Origin: Fragilariopsis cylindrus CCMP1102
Taxonomy: Eukaryota > Bacillariophyta > Bacillariophyceae > Bacillariales > Bacillariaceae
Assembly: GCA_900095095.1 (NCBI GenBank)
Contig: FMBT01000357.1
Coordinates: forward strand, 181,292-245,291
Direction: 5' to 3'
DNA length: 64,000 nucleotides
Part shown: positions 20,521 to 31,806 of the stretch, in pieces
Layout of the letters: each line of letters opens with the position of its first letter
How positions within the stretch are numbered: the first letter of the stretch is position 1
Notes under the pieces: model-generated
Told to the model about the DNA's origin: nothing
Databases searched by the model: none
What the model saw: the letters and a program-made list of their open reading frames with translations, nothing else
Made by a program: the position numbers and the translations under genes

Positions 20521-22185
20521 CTATCGACCACCTAACATTCGTTTCATTAATTCTGCTTCCTTTTCTGCTTTTGATTTTTTCTTTACTTGTTTTGTTGGTT
20601 TTGGATTAGTATCATTCCTCAACGATGCACCTGTTGCTATATTTCCACCACCACCTAACACCGATACCGATATTGGCATAACTGGTCCCATTATTGTCGT
20701 CATACTACTACCAGTACCAGTAGCAGTAGCAGAAGAACTATTAGCATTAGTATTATTCTTCTTCGAATTCGATGATGAGAATAATAATAATTCTGGTAGA
20801 ATATACCAACCCTGTCCTAAACTAAATGTAGGAATTTTTGTTAATCCTGGTGAGTTCCAACTGACATATATTTTTGCGGCAGGAACTAATCCTAATTTTT
20901 TTAAGGATTGAGTGGGATCTAATATAGTACGTGGTGGACTAATATATAATTCAAATTTTGGGAATGTGATAGTATCGGTATTCGAAAATAAGACATGTTC
21001 GATGATTCCTTTCATTACCATAGATAATTTTTCCGTAGTGGAAAAATTAGCTTTTACGATGATCCCATCTGGAAATGTGATAGCTAATTGTGTATGAGAA
21101 TATACTTTTGATTTTTTAATTTTCGTTAAATCACGCATGGCCTTGGTGGTAAACCCAATTGATTGTGCCGCTTTTTGTTTCGCAAATTGAGTTTGAAAAT
21201 GCTTTGCTAATAATTGTTTATCTTCTTTATTACTCTCAAAAGAAGAAGCACTGCTACTGTTATTGTTATTATTCTTTCTGGTCGTCGTCGTCGTCGTCGT
21301 CGTCTTCACCGCTGGTGGAGTTTTCTTTAATGACATACCACGAACGTATGGTACAGTATTATTAGCTGCCGTCGCCGTCGTTGGAGAAGTTGCCTTTTGC
21401 TGTTGTTGTTGTCCTGGTAAGAATACTGTCCATTGTCGATCTACTGCTGTTGTCGTTGTTGTTGTTTTGGATGTTTTGGCTGATGACGATGACGTCGAGT
21501 TATTGTTATTTTTGGTGGCTAATGCTAATTCTTTTTCTAATTTTAATTCACGTTTTTGAAGTATCTCCAGTTCCGTTTCTGTTTTTGATTTCCATCCCGA
21601 TGGTGGTCCTAAATTTGTACCAGTGGCAGCAGCTTGACCATCAAATCGTTTTCCTTCATAAACATTAAATCCTGTATTTGTTGTTGTTGTACTTGTATTA
21701 CCTGATTCTCCTATTCCGAAAGTAACTTTTGGTGGTGGTGGACGAAAGGAAGGCAAAGTATCCGCTTTTATATTTAATTCATACACCGCAATTCTTGCCA
21801 GTGTATGTCTGGCATAAATTAAAAATTCGGTATCTTCCTGTATTTCATTCAATACTAATCGTTCATCATCATTACCATCACTCATAGTCATTTGTGCTTC
21901 TGCTTTTTCTACTATAATAAAACCACAAGCAATTAAAAAATGATGTCCATAATTATTAATAATTTTTTGTTGGATTGTTGTATTGGATGTACGTATTGTA
22001 CGAACTTTATTATTATTTGGTTTTTGAATGACGTTATCAATAATCTTTAATAATGTTATGACACAAATTTTAGAATTAATATCAAAATTCTTCTCTAAAA
22101 TTAATTGAATGGAGGAATCTACATTTTCTTTTGTCAGAGTTTTTGTTTTACTATTATTATTATTCATATTGGCGGCTGACGACAT
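20521..22185 (-). CDS. PUB- and UBX-domain protein, Cdc48/p97 adaptor
   Basis: An intact 554-residue frame. Residues about 20-140 form a PUB/PUG domain (paired helices VITLLKIIDNVIQKP, then HHFLIACGFIIVEK and FLIYARHTLARIAVYELN), which binds the C-terminal tail of Cdc48/p97. A coiled, Lys/Glu-rich helix (about 200-226) and low-complexity Thr/Ser/Asn linkers follow. Residues about 362-445 are a UBX domain (QLAITFPDGIIVKANFS, FELYISPPRTILD, LKKLGLVPAAKIYVSW). The SPPR loop corresponds to the FPR/PPR turn that inserts into the p97 N-domain. The order PUB then UBX resembles UBXN6 and plant PUX2, which link p97 to degradation or membrane traffic. Acts in cytosol or nucleus. It is divergently arranged with the gene at 22713. 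Confidence 0.9.
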   Translation of the reverse strand: MSSAANMNNNNSKTKTLTKENVDSSIQLILEKNFDINSKICVITLLKIIDNVIQKPNNNKVRTIRTSNTTIQQKIINNYGHHFLIACGFIIVEKAEAQMTMSDGNDDERLVLNEIQEDTEFLIYARHTLARIAVYELNIKADTLPSFRPPPPKVTFGIGESGNTSTTTTNTGFNVYEGKRFDGQAAATGTNLGPPSGWKSKTETELEILQKRELKLEKELALATKNNNNSTSSSSAKTSKTTTTTTAVDRQWTVFLPGQQQQQKATSPTTATAANNTVPYVRGMSLKKTPPAVKTTTTTTTTRKNNNNNSSSASSFESNKEDKQLLAKHFQTQFAKQKAAQSIGFTTKAMRDLTKIKKSKVYSHTQLAITFPDGIIVKANFSTTEKLSMVMKGIIEHVLFSNTDTITFPKFELYISPPRTILDPTQSLKKLGLVPAAKIYVSWNSPGLTKIPTFSLGQGWYILPELLLFSSSNSKKNNTNANSSSATATGTGSSMTTIMGPVMPISVSVLGGGGNIATGASLRNDTNPKPTKQVKKKSKAEKEAELMKRMLGGR

Positions 22186-22712
22186 GATGATTGATGATAG
22201 ATGATTGACGATGATTGATCGACGACGACTACTACTGTAATGAATGAATGTGACTTATGGTGACGCTACGCCTTGATGGTTATTGATAGATTGATTGATT
22301 GATTGATTGGTTGAATTGAAAGTTGTACGATGGTTGCAAGAAAAAAAAATCCATTCAGCCATCGTTGTCATTCGAACAAGATCGAATGCATTTCCGAAAC
22401 GCACTCGTTTCGTACTTGTACTGTGTATTGTGCTGCATTGACTTGTACTGTACTGTATTTTGGGGGTAGGATCTAGAACAAATTTGGGGGTATATTCGAG
22501 GGGGACTACACTTCGTCCCCTTTACCGCCACTACTGGCTAGTACTACTGACTCATCGATACCCAATTTCCTAGTTACCGTAGACTTCACATTTTTTTAAT
22601 ATTTTTTTTAAATCGTCACTTCGATTGATTCCTTCATCTATTTCGACATTCATGATATCATCAAATTCTAAAATAATACTTCACAATAAAAAAGAACCAA
22701 AGATCTACAAGA
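22186..22712. promoter_or_regulatory. Shared divergent promoter region
   Basis: 527 bp separate the divergent UBX and cyclophilin-like genes. It contains (TGAT)n near 22290-22305, GTACTGTACTGTA-type repeats near 22420-22457 and a GC-richer patch 22460-22530. No defined motif can be assigned. Confidence 0.4.
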
Positions 22713-23972
22713 ATGACAATTATGGGTAGATTTTCTACGTTCTTGTGTTTGCTGTGTCTTTGTGTGATAATAATTTTCACAGCAATAACGACGGCATTCA
22801 ATCTGCATACGATATTACAACCATTATCACACACACCACCGATGATGATGACGACGACGACGGTTGCTGCTACTCGTAGTAATACCCGTCGTGATTTTTT
22901 TGTCGATGTTGCATCTACAACAGCAACAACAACAGCAGGAGTAGTAACAGTAGCCGGTCTTACAGCAGCAGTAGCTGCACCGGTACCAGTTTGTATGGCA
23001 CAAGAAATAGAAATAGCAGCAGCAGCAACAGTAGTAGACGATAATAATGCTCATCAGCACGATGATCCTGTTATTGTCACATCGATCGTCACATTCCATT
23101 TATCAATTGCACGTGGTCCCTCGAAGCCATTACGGATCGAAGTATTCGGTGACAGTAGTGACGAAGCACAATTCTTTACGAGTCTTGCGGCAGGCACCGT
23201 ACAAGCATCGTGTCCACCGGAACAACCGGAGAATAGTCCGGAGGAGAATACTGTTATGAGTATGATCGATGAAAATGCAGAATTGCCCTTCAAATGTACT
23301 GATTCGGAATCTGTACCAGTTAGTTACAAGGGATCACAATTGTGGCGGCTGGTACCGGACAAACGTCTTGATTTTGGACGTGTCGATTCGATGTTTGCGT
23401 CACGGATACCACCGACATTTTCATCCTCATCATCATCAGCATTATCATCGAAATCTACTCAGACTGTTAGGATGGCACCATCCACCAAAGGTGCGGTATC
23501 GATGAAAAGAAATGGGGGTGCCTTTGAATTTACAATAACGCCCTCCTATAATCCGGCATTAGATAGTGAGAAAGAAGATTTGATTGTAATCGGTCGTGTC
23601 ATGATGACGAAAGAAAAAGAAGAAGGCAATGATGATGATAAGTCATCCGATGCATCCGATGTATCCTCCATGGATTTCGTCACGATGTTGAATACGAAAA
23701 TACCCACCAGGAAAGATCTCTCGGATCGGAAAGGTATTAACGTACCACCATTAGGTTCGACATTTGCACGTGCGTGTAATTTTTCTGAACCGAATACCAC
23801 GTGTGCGCAATTCAAACCAATCGGACGAATTGTGGTAACAGAAGTATCCGTGGAAGAAATCATCAACACAAAATCAGCAGCTGAGATAATAGTAGTGGAT
23901 GCTACTAGTCTTGTTGCTGATGCTACTGCTGGTATTACCGATGCTGCTGCTGGTATTACTGTCAATAATTAA
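22713..23972 (+). CDS. Thylakoid-lumen cyclophilin-like protein with Tat-type leader
   Basis: An intact 419-residue protein. The leader is tripartite: an ER signal (FLCLLCLCVIIIFTAI), an ASAFAP-like TTAFN at residues 26-30, then a stromal-type stretch ending in SNTRRDFFVDVAS, hydrophobic residues, and VPVCMAQE. This is a twin-arginine thylakoid signal with an A-x-A-like cleavage site. The mature part (about 120-380) is cyclophilin-like: VTFHLSIARGPSKPLRIEVF, YKGSQLWRLVPDKRLDFG, KGAVSMKRNGGAFEFTITPS and LIVIGRV. The usual catalytic strings (FMIQGGDF and the substrate Trp) are not present, so prolyl isomerase activity is doubtful; a structural or assembly role is more likely. Asp/Glu- and Ser-rich inserts interrupt the fold. 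Confidence 0.82.
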   Translation: MTIMGRFSTFLCLLCLCVIIIFTAITTAFNLHTILQPLSHTPPMMMTTTTVAATRSNTRRDFFVDVASTTATTTAGVVTVAGLTAAVAAPVPVCMAQEIEIAAAATVVDDNNAHQHDDPVIVTSIVTFHLSIARGPSKPLRIEVFGDSSDEAQFFTSLAAGTVQASCPPEQPENSPEENTVMSMIDENAELPFKCTDSESVPVSYKGSQLWRLVPDKRLDFGRVDSMFASRIPPTFSSSSSSALSSKSTQTVRMAPSTKGAVSMKRNGGAFEFTITPSYNPALDSEKEDLIVIGRVMMTKEKEEGNDDDKSSDASDVSSMDFVTMLNTKIPTRKDLSDRKGINVPPLGSTFARACNFSEPNTTCAQFKPIGRIVVTEVSVEEIINTKSAAEIIVVDATSLVADATAGITDAAAGITVNN

Positions 23973-25590
23973 CGACCATACCAAAACGCTATTTCTCTAC
24001 GGATTAAGAAAAAAAAAAAATGGAAATGTAGGGGACGATAACGACAAAATATGCCGAAGTAATCGTTCTTTTGCAATTAAAGAAGCAAACCGACAACAAT
24101 AAATTAGTTCATTCGGCAATTCCCGTACATTATCTTAACAATAGGACTACTGTACACTCTCCTTATAAAGGGGTGATAATTTCAATACGTTGGTGCGTCA
24201 CGATCCGCGCGTCGCGTTAAAGTCGTCTTACAAATAAATTATCTACTGTACAGTGCAGTATGATGGTCCAAATAGGGAGATCAATTTCTGGGCATTTTTT
24301 TCAACTAGACATTACTAGTTAACTATACCATTTTGGACCACATGAAGTAAAAAAATTCAAAACACTTCTATACAGGCAAAAACCTTTAACTTTACGCGTT
24401 TTTGAACACACTGTAACTTTCTAAGCTTCTTAATTAATTAAAAAACACTATGACTTTTAGGCACAAAAAAAGTAAATAATCAAAAACATTTCAACTTCTA
24501 GTCAAAGGACAGACCTGTACCTATTTAGTTTTTATTTTAAATAATGCAAAAAAACTAAATCATATCATGTGGTACTTGCTACCTGTACCACTCCACTTTC
24601 TGGCATTCTAACCCATCCTAGCATGTATAAAGTCCCAGTCAGATATGGTATAATCTGAGCTTAATATGCATAGGGTGGATATCTGGACCTGACTTTGGGG
24701 CGCCAGGTATACGTTCTTCACACTGGAAGGTGGTAAGGGGGGGGGGGGGGGGGGTATGTGACCTAGTACACACTCAAAAGGATGAATTGTCCCAAAGTAA
24801 GCAATTGGGGTTGACCATATGCATACACACCAAAGGGACTATAAACTTGGTGAGCTATGGGCAGGAAACTGTTTGGGGCTTAGCACACCCTGACACCTTC
24901 CTAAGCTCCCTAGAGCCCTAAGCAATAGTTGGACCTTGTACACATAGGTAGAATATTGAGCTCCATATAATATTTCAAGGTTATTAGGTCTATATTGATG
25001 GTGCATCATGGCCTTGATTATATACACGGGCACTTGGCAATAGCAGTGGATTTTGACCCATGACACCAAAAATGTATGTATGGTTACCTGACGCAACGAT
25101 ATAATCCAAAACCTTTATGAAATGAGTTAGGTTGATGTCTAGCTATTTTATTTGGGACTCAGCAGTAGCATCTCAAGTATTTGTGCAATGTGTGTATTTT
25201 GGGCTATTTTGTGTCTATTCTATTGTTCCCCACCCCATCAAACCACCAATATGGAAAATTTTCTGACCATATGCACAATTGGCAGGTATCTGGGTGTTGA
25301 AACCATGGTCCAATTCCTATTTCAAACTATGGCATGTTGGCCAAAAAAAAGCAATGTTTGTGTTCTGGAGGCAAGAATAAGGTTAAGTATGAGGGATCAT
25401 GAACCTTGGTTCATCCCCTATGGGTATTGGTATGGGATGGATGACTGGGTGGTATTTTGGTGCACCATGCTGGTTCTAGAACCTAAGGAGAAGTTATTCA
25501 TCTTGTTATTCAAAGTTGTTTAATATTCCAATAACAAAACTCTACTGGAGAATTTGTGAGATAAAAATGATACCAATTAGAATTACTTTA
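23973..25590. other. Gene-poor region with G18 tract
   Basis: No supported gene. A run of 18 G (24737-24754) is the longest homopolymer of its kind here. From about 24290 the DNA changes character (more CATGGT, CCTGAC, TTGGGG words), resembling the repeat DNA that follows. A 123-codon frame at 25152-25523 has no domain features and is rich in Trp/Met/Cys by chance. It is probably transposon- or satellite-derived. Confidence 0.55.
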
Positions 25591-25595
25591 GTCAA

Positions 25596-27480
25596 GTGGT
25601 AGGAGGCAAACAAAATGTTCTAGTACACTATGCAGATGTTTATGCAGATGTTTGTGCACCCGGCCCATCTGGTGTTGTCCTCTGTTACCATTTCAAATGA
25701 GAATTTTTGTTGTTGGTTATTTCTGATCCAAAATCATGTTATTTGTGTGCCTGCCACAAAAGTGAAAAGAATTTTATTTCTCAACCACAGGAATAGAATA
25801 GTGGTAGGTGGGAAACACAATAATCTAGTAGTACACTATGTAGATATTATTGCACCTGCAACCCTTTCAAATGAGATATTTTGTGGTCATTTCTGGTCCA
25901 AAATTATATTTTTTGTGTGTACTGTGCAACAACAGCAAAATGAATTTTGTTCCTCAACCACAGCAACAGAAAAGTGGTAGGAGGCAAACATCATATTCTA
26001 GTACACTATGTAGATGTTTGTGCACCTGACCCATCTGGTGTTGTCCTATGGAACCCTTATTTTGTGGTCATTTCTGGTCCAAAATTATATTTTTTGTGTG
26101 TACTGTGCAACAACAGCAAAATGAATTTTATTCCTCAACCACAGCAACAGAAAAGTGGTAGGAGGCAAACATCATATTCTAGTACACTATGTAGATGTTT
26201 GTGCACCTGACCCATCTGGTGTTGTCCTATGGAACCCTTATTTTGTGGTCATTTCTGGTCCAAAATTATATTTTTTGTGTGTACTGTGCAACAACAGCAA
26301 AATGAATTTTATTCCTCAACCACAGCAACAGAAAAGTGGTAGGAGGCAAACATCATATTCTAGTACACTATGTAGATGTTTGTGCACCTGACCCATCTGG
26401 TGTTGTCCTATGGAACCCTTATATGAGATATTTTGTGGTCATTTCTGGTCCAAAATCATATTTTTGTGTGTGTGCAACAACAGCAAAATGAATTTTATTC
26501 CTCAACCACAGCAACAGAAAAGTGGTAGGAGGCAAACATCATATTCTAGTACACTATGTAGATGTTTGTGCACCTGACCCATCTGGTGTTGTCCTATGGA
26601 ACCCTTATATGAGATATTTTGTGGTTCATTTCTGTTCAGAAACCATGTTGTTTTTTGTGTACCTGCCACAAAAGTGAAATGCATTTTATTCCTTAACCAC
26701 AGGAACAGGAAAGTGGTAGGAGGCAAACACAATGTCCTAGTACACTATGTGAATGTTTGTGCACCTGACCCATCTGGTGCATTGTCCTCTGCAACCCTAG
26801 TGGTTCATTTTGATCAAAAATCTTGTTATTATTTGTGTATGTGCAATTCTGCAAATTCCTCAGCCACAGGAAAAGCAAAGTTGTAGGAGGCAAACTCAAT
26901 GTTCTAGTACACTATGTGAATGCTTGTGCACCTGACTCATCTGATGTTGTCTTCTGCAACCCTTTCAAATGAGATATTTTTTTGTTCATTTTGATCAAAA
27001 ATCTTGTTTTTTGTGTGCCTATTGTGTGCCTATCACATGAGCAAAACAATTGTTTTTCCACAACCACATGAACAAAAAGTTGTAGGAGGCAAAATCAATG
27101 CTCTACTACACTATGTGGATGTTTGTGCACCTGACCCATCTGGTGTATTGTCCTCTGCAACCCTTCCATATGAGATATTTTGTAATTCATCTCTGATCGA
27201 AAATCTTGTTGTTTGTGTGCCTTCCACAACAGCAAAATGGATTCCTATTCCGCAACCACAGGAATAGAAAAGTTGTAGGAGGCAAACACAATGTTCTAAT
27301 ACACTATGCGGATGTTAGTGCACATGACCCATCTGGTTTTGTCAGTTGCAACACTTTTCAAATGAGATATTTTATTGTTCATTTCAGATCAAAATCATGT
27401 TGTTATTGTTTTGTTCCACAACAGCGATATGAATTTCAAAACATACCCATGATTGGTGTCTGCTGCATTGAAACACCAAC
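25596..27480 (+). repeat. Tandem array, ~180-bp unit, about 10 copies
   Basis: The marker GT(G/T)GTAGGAGGCAAAC recurs at about 25596, 25801, 25974, 26155, 26336, 26522, 26713, 26880, 27079 and 27272, giving periods of 167-205 bp. Each unit also carries GTACACTATG.(A/G)GATG, GCACCTGACCCATCTGGTG, GAGATATTTTGTGGT and ACCACAG(C/G)AA(C/T)AGAAAAG. Copies starting at 25974 and 26155 are almost identical (exact 181-bp period), so that part expanded recently while the ends have diverged. Open frames across it reflect the repeat, not genes. Confidence 0.9.
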
Positions 27481-27639
27481 CAACCATCTCCATACTACTT
27501 TTGTAAAGATAAATTAATACGCCCCTGCATTGACACAAGAAAATATATACTGGATTATGTATGAAGGTTTGCACATCCATTATTATGTTGTTATGATGTT
27601 GTGTGCGTGTGTACATTCTTCAAGTTATTTCTTCAAATG

Positions 27640-27930
27640 AGATTGTTGTTCATTAATTTTCTGGTCAAAAATCTGGTTGTTTGTGTACGTGCATCAACTG
27701 CAGAGCAAATTAGGCACACGCAATGTTCTAGTACACTATGTAGATGGTTGTGCACCCCACTTGCACTTATCTGGTGTTGTCCTCTGCAACCCTTTCATAT
27801 GAGATAATTTGGTGTTGTTTTTCCTTCCATGCCAGCAAAATGAATCTCAAAACAAACCCATTGTTGGTGTCTGCTACATTGAAACATTAATCCACCATCT
27901 TCATACTACTTTTGTTAAGATATATTAATA
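27640..27930 (+). repeat. Degenerate outlying copy of the ~180-bp repeat
   Basis: CAATGTTCTAGTACACTATGTAGATG at 27720 (first 20 bases match the array), TATCTGGTGTTGTCCTCTGCAACCCTTTCA and AAACCCATTGTTGGTGTCTGCTACATTGAAAC-like text repeat segments at 27400-27480, so the array and its right flank are themselves duplicated in diverged form. Confidence 0.6.
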
Positions 27931-28189
27931 CAGCTTGTATCTGAAATAAACACACCATCCCACACTATACACAGTAAGATTTTAGGGCCCAAAACACAGC
28001 TCTTCATTATCTTTATTGACACATACCACCAGGTAAATTAGAACATAGAATTGATTCACTGTCCTCACTAGGACATATTACTTGTGATTAAAAAACATCA
28101 TCATCCCAACTCACTATTATCTTGGATGAAAATGCAGTTCACCCCTGTTTTCAAAAATATCTCATTCAATAACAGCAATTGAGGACCAT

Positions 28190-28720
28190 AATTAAAATAG
28201 TCACTGTTGGTTGGTAAATGCTCCCACACCAATTTTGACAGAAACATCCATACAAATACTCATGCAATAAACTAATCCACCTAAAGCCCCCATTAATAGG
28301 GCCTCTGGTTCACATGGTACACCTTGTGCAAAATAAATTTTAGTGGATTTTAGCTAATATAGGGTAAACATTGGTTTTTGGCCCTTGACGAAGAAAGTTA
28401 GCCCCTGTTTACCAATATTGTATGGTAGACATATTGAGATTAAACACATAATTGTTTCCACAACTTTATTTTCTGGAAAAAGTCTTCCTAGCAAAAATAA
28501 TAGCCGCAAGAATTTAACTAGCAACATAGTGTGTTATGTGATGGTTAACATAGTCATTGTAGGACCTACATAAATATGTGCATGTATTGAAGTAGCACCT
28601 ACAGCATATACTTTTGGACCATTATTTATTACCTACATGGTAAGGCAGAGGAGCTCTCCCTGACAAAAAGAGGCATTTTGTTGGAAGTTCTACCCTGCTT
28701 TGTGTCCTGAACAAGATATC
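28190..28720 (+). repeat. Dispersed ~500-bp repeat, copy 2
   Basis: This copy matches 13020-13570 in permuted order: the ATAGTCACTGTTGG segment comes first (28198), then GGTTCACATGGTACACC (28308), then AAAATAATAGCCGCAAGAA (28494) and CTGCTTTGTGTCCTGAACAAG (28692). The permutation is what is expected of two separate cuts from a tandem ~500-bp unit. It directly follows the 180-bp array. Confidence 0.8.
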
Positions 28721-29036
28721 TCATAAGGCGTGTTCCGCGCGGATGTGATACGTTTTTCGCTACTGTGTGACAATCTTCGGACAGACGCTTGTTTGCGGGA
28801 TTGGTTTAACACGCGCTATGCAGTGAAAGTCCCATCAATCAGGGGGATTTTTAACTGTATGATAGCTCCTCAAACCTTCTCCAGTACCTACTCACAGGCA
28901 TTCTACACATTCCAAATTGTCGACAGGTCTAGGTAGTGTAGGCTAAGCGCTGGTACTTATCAAAGGAGAATTTCCCCCATATTGGGTACACGTCGCCAAA
29001 GTTGAAAATATTATTTATCGCGCACCAATGCAGTAA

Positions 29037-29625
29037 AGTAGGAATTTTCCTTATTAATACACCATGACAATGGGAAGTATTGAATTGAACCTCCATGGAT
29101 ATCGATCTATTTAACAAAAGCTTATGAGACGAAATACAGATGCTTGTTCTCTTAACAAGCACAAAAAATTTCGATTTAATCTAGTGGAATTTTAACTACT
29201 TAAACCCCCTCTTAGTAAGAGACACACATGATCGGATTTTCCGAAAAAACACGTCCTACATACCCGTTGATAATGGGTCCTCTCTTAATGTACCAATAAC
29301 ATTATAAATTAACGAATTGACTAACATAATAGTAATAGAAACATCTGTATTAGCACTTTATCTATTAATCTATTCTTTAATTTTTAATTCTTCTCTCTTA
29401 TGCACCTCTTCCTGGCGATTCGAAATTTGCCTTCCAGTCATGTACGACCCTATAGAATTTTCCCCAGATATCCAAATCACACCCAAACTTTTTGTCTCTA
29501 TTAACAGTACAGATATCTATATTTCGTCTTATAAGCGTATGTTAAATAGATCGATATCCATGGAGGTTCGGTTCAATACATTCCCATTTTCATGTGTTAA
29601 TAAGGAATTTTCCATTTCAATTCTT
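29037..29625. repeat. Inverted-repeat element, ~120-bp arms
   Basis: The left arm (about 29037-29175) and right arm (about 29490-29625) are imperfect reverse complements. The right arm reads TTTCGTCTTATAAGCGTATG, TTAAATAGATCGATATCCAT and GGAGGTTC, and the left arm holds the complement with few changes. About 310 bp lie between them. Short frames cross the structure but lack features. It fits a foldback or MITE-type element, or an inverted duplication. Confidence 0.75.
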
Positions 29626-29699
29626 AATAATTTCAAAAGAATTTTCCTGTCGCGAGGTATCGCGCAGTTGAGTCGCGTGTCCCACAAAATATCACCTTG

Positions 29700-30691
29700 A
29701 GCTGGAACGCGCCATAAAAAGCTGATGTGTGCTGTGTGTGAGCCTACATTGTGGGATACCAGTAGACTTATAAGCCTAAGGAGTATGACAGTTCTCCATC
29801 AAATAGATCAATTGTAAATGTCATAGTTTATTTTTCCAAAAAAATGACTTTTTAGGTGTATATACTTGATGCTAAAGTTGTTATTATATACTAGACTAAC
29901 AAATACCAGTGAAATTTGGGCATGATTTAGTTTTTATATTGGCGTGATTCAGTTTTTATATACGAAGAATGGTAACAAATTCATCTCACAAATATATCAG
30001 ACAGTTGTTAGCGGCCCGTAACCCGCCAAGCTTTTTTTTTAAAAGATGATTCTATTTCCTTCCACCCGTACAAGGCAAGACCGGTAATACCTGATAGCCA
30101 TTGATGTAAGGAACATGACCATGTTCTTTATGACATCAACGGCCCACTGTAACACCTATTTTTGTACAACGAAGTAGCGACAAATCTTATTTTGTCCAGT
30201 CTTCGACAAAATTATTAATTTTGCGCGATTTTGTTTCATCGTCCTAATTTAAGCGTATTTTTTGATTATTTCGCGCGAAATTAATTGTGAAGTTTTTTGT
30301 TCATGGGCTCTTATCTTGCACATACGTTCGCCATAATTTCTACATTTTAGGCATAAAAATAGATACTGTGGAACGTAATTACTCTTGTGTCAAATTTTCA
30401 TTGATTCTTCTGTAAATCACGTTACGATAACGTGCTTAGTGCAAGTCGGCGAAATAAATAAATCTTGTGAAGGAAAGAAATCCGAATTCCAATTTTGGTA
30501 CAACACGAATGAATAGCAAATAAATAAAGTAACGAATGAATGAATAGATAAACGAATGAATATTACCACAAACAAGCAGCAATATTAGACTATCTCATAG
30601 AGTCATACAGATTACAATTCTAGAACAATTCAAAAGCAAGACGACGTTGTTGTTTACGAAAAAGAAGAAAGAAGAAGACGAAAAACAAAGA
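29700..30691. other. Intergenic, promoter side duplicated at 32.6 kb
   Basis: Bases about 30270-30510 resemble 32600-32820 (GTTC(A/G)TGGGCT(C/T)(T)TATCTTGCACA, ACTCTTGTCA..TTTTCA, AATAAATCTTGT(G/A)AAG), showing that the upstream region of the Pro-Thr gene was duplicated with it. Nothing else was seen. Confidence 0.6.
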
Positions 30692-31806
30692 ATGAAGTTA
30701 AATTTGGCAGTAGTAGTATTGTTCTGTTGCTCGAATAATACGAACAACCTGTTTGTTGTTTCGCAAACACCAGCACCCACACAAAGTCCAACATTTGCAC
30801 CCACACCAGCACCCACACAAAATCCAACATTTTCACCAACAAGAGCACCAACAAGAGCACCAACACGTGCACCAACACAAAATCCAACAGCAAAACCAAC
30901 AGCTGGTCCATCTAGATCACCAACACGAAAACCAACACAAAATCCAACAGCAAAACCAACAGCTGGTCCATCTAGATCACCAACACGAAAACCAACACAA
31001 AATCCAACAGCAAAACCAACAGTTGGTCCATCTAGATCACCAACATTACAACCAACATTACGACCAACTACAGAACCAACATTAAGACCAACACAAAATC
31101 CTACAGGTCAAGGTGAAACCTTTAAACCAACATTACCATTAACATTTACACCAGTTGCACAGCAACCAACATTCCCACCAACATTCCCACCAACATTCCC
31201 ACCAACGTTCCCACCAACATTTCCACCAACATTTGTACCAGCTGCACCAACTGCACCGTCGTTACCACCAACATTATTTCCAACATTTCCACCAACAACA
31301 CCACCAACATTCGCACCAGTTGCACCAGTTGCACCATCTGTAGTAACACAACCACCTATAGCATTAGCACCAACACCTGGTATGCGGGAGACAATACCAC
31401 CAAACTTTAATCTTGGTGATTTAGTATTAGGACCAACTCCTGCATCAGTAGGGCGTGATGGTGCGAATGTACCTGCACCAACACCAGCTGCATTAGAATG
31501 TAAGTTTATCAAGTTAGTTATATTGCATTTTACACTGTAATCCATTACATACACGCAAACAACGACGTCACGGTCACGCGAAAGAAAAAGAGAGATGATC
31601 GAAAGAAAAAGATAAATTATCCTTATTTCCATTCAATTATATGATTCCTTCATTCTAATCTTATCTAACACCGTCCTTTACAATTACCATCACTTATTTA
31701 ATTCTTCTTGATAATTCCTCATCTTTTATTAATGATCATGTCAATAGTTGTTTCTAAAAATATCCGACGTCCATCAGATGTTGCTCTTCCTGCGAATTCT
31801 TTTTAG
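30692..31806 (+). CDS. Secreted Pro-Thr repeat protein, paralog A (short tail)
   Basis: A 288-residue protein from two exons: 30692-31499 and 31748-31806, joined in phase by GTAAGT..TAG. ATG 30692 gives a signal peptide (MKLNLAVVVLFCCSN, then LFVVSQT). The body is mucin-like: tandem APTQNPT, RAPT and SRSPTRKPT units, then PPTFPPTFPPT, then a conserved block NFNLGDLVLGPTPASVGRDG and PAPTPAALE just before the intron. Exon 2 encodes only NIRRPSDVALPANSF and a stop, whereas the neighbour at 33106 continues into a long acidic tail from the homologous exon. Dense Pro/Thr suggests heavy O-glycosylation and a cell-wall or extracellular matrix role (inference). Confidence 0.85.

Noticed and set aside
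22827-23965. Minus-strand frames opposite the cyclophilin-like gene
   Set aside because: Cys/Tyr-rich shadows of GTA/CAG codon runs; the plus frame has a full targeting leader and domain.
25152-25523. 123-codon frame in the repeat-like block
   Set aside because: No motif, no start context, Trp/Met/Cys-rich as expected from chance translation of GT-rich DNA; the flanks are repetitive.
25630-27517. Several 70-100 codon frames across the 25.6-27.5 kb array
   Set aside because: They repeat with the ~180-bp unit on both strands and shift frame between copies, so they follow from the repeat rather than selection for protein.
30654-31632. Val/Leu/Gly-rich minus-strand and His/Gln-rich plus-strand frames over the Pro-Thr genes
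   Set aside because: Shadow frames of the Pro-Thr repeats; the chosen frame has a signal peptide and conserved splice structure in both paralogs.
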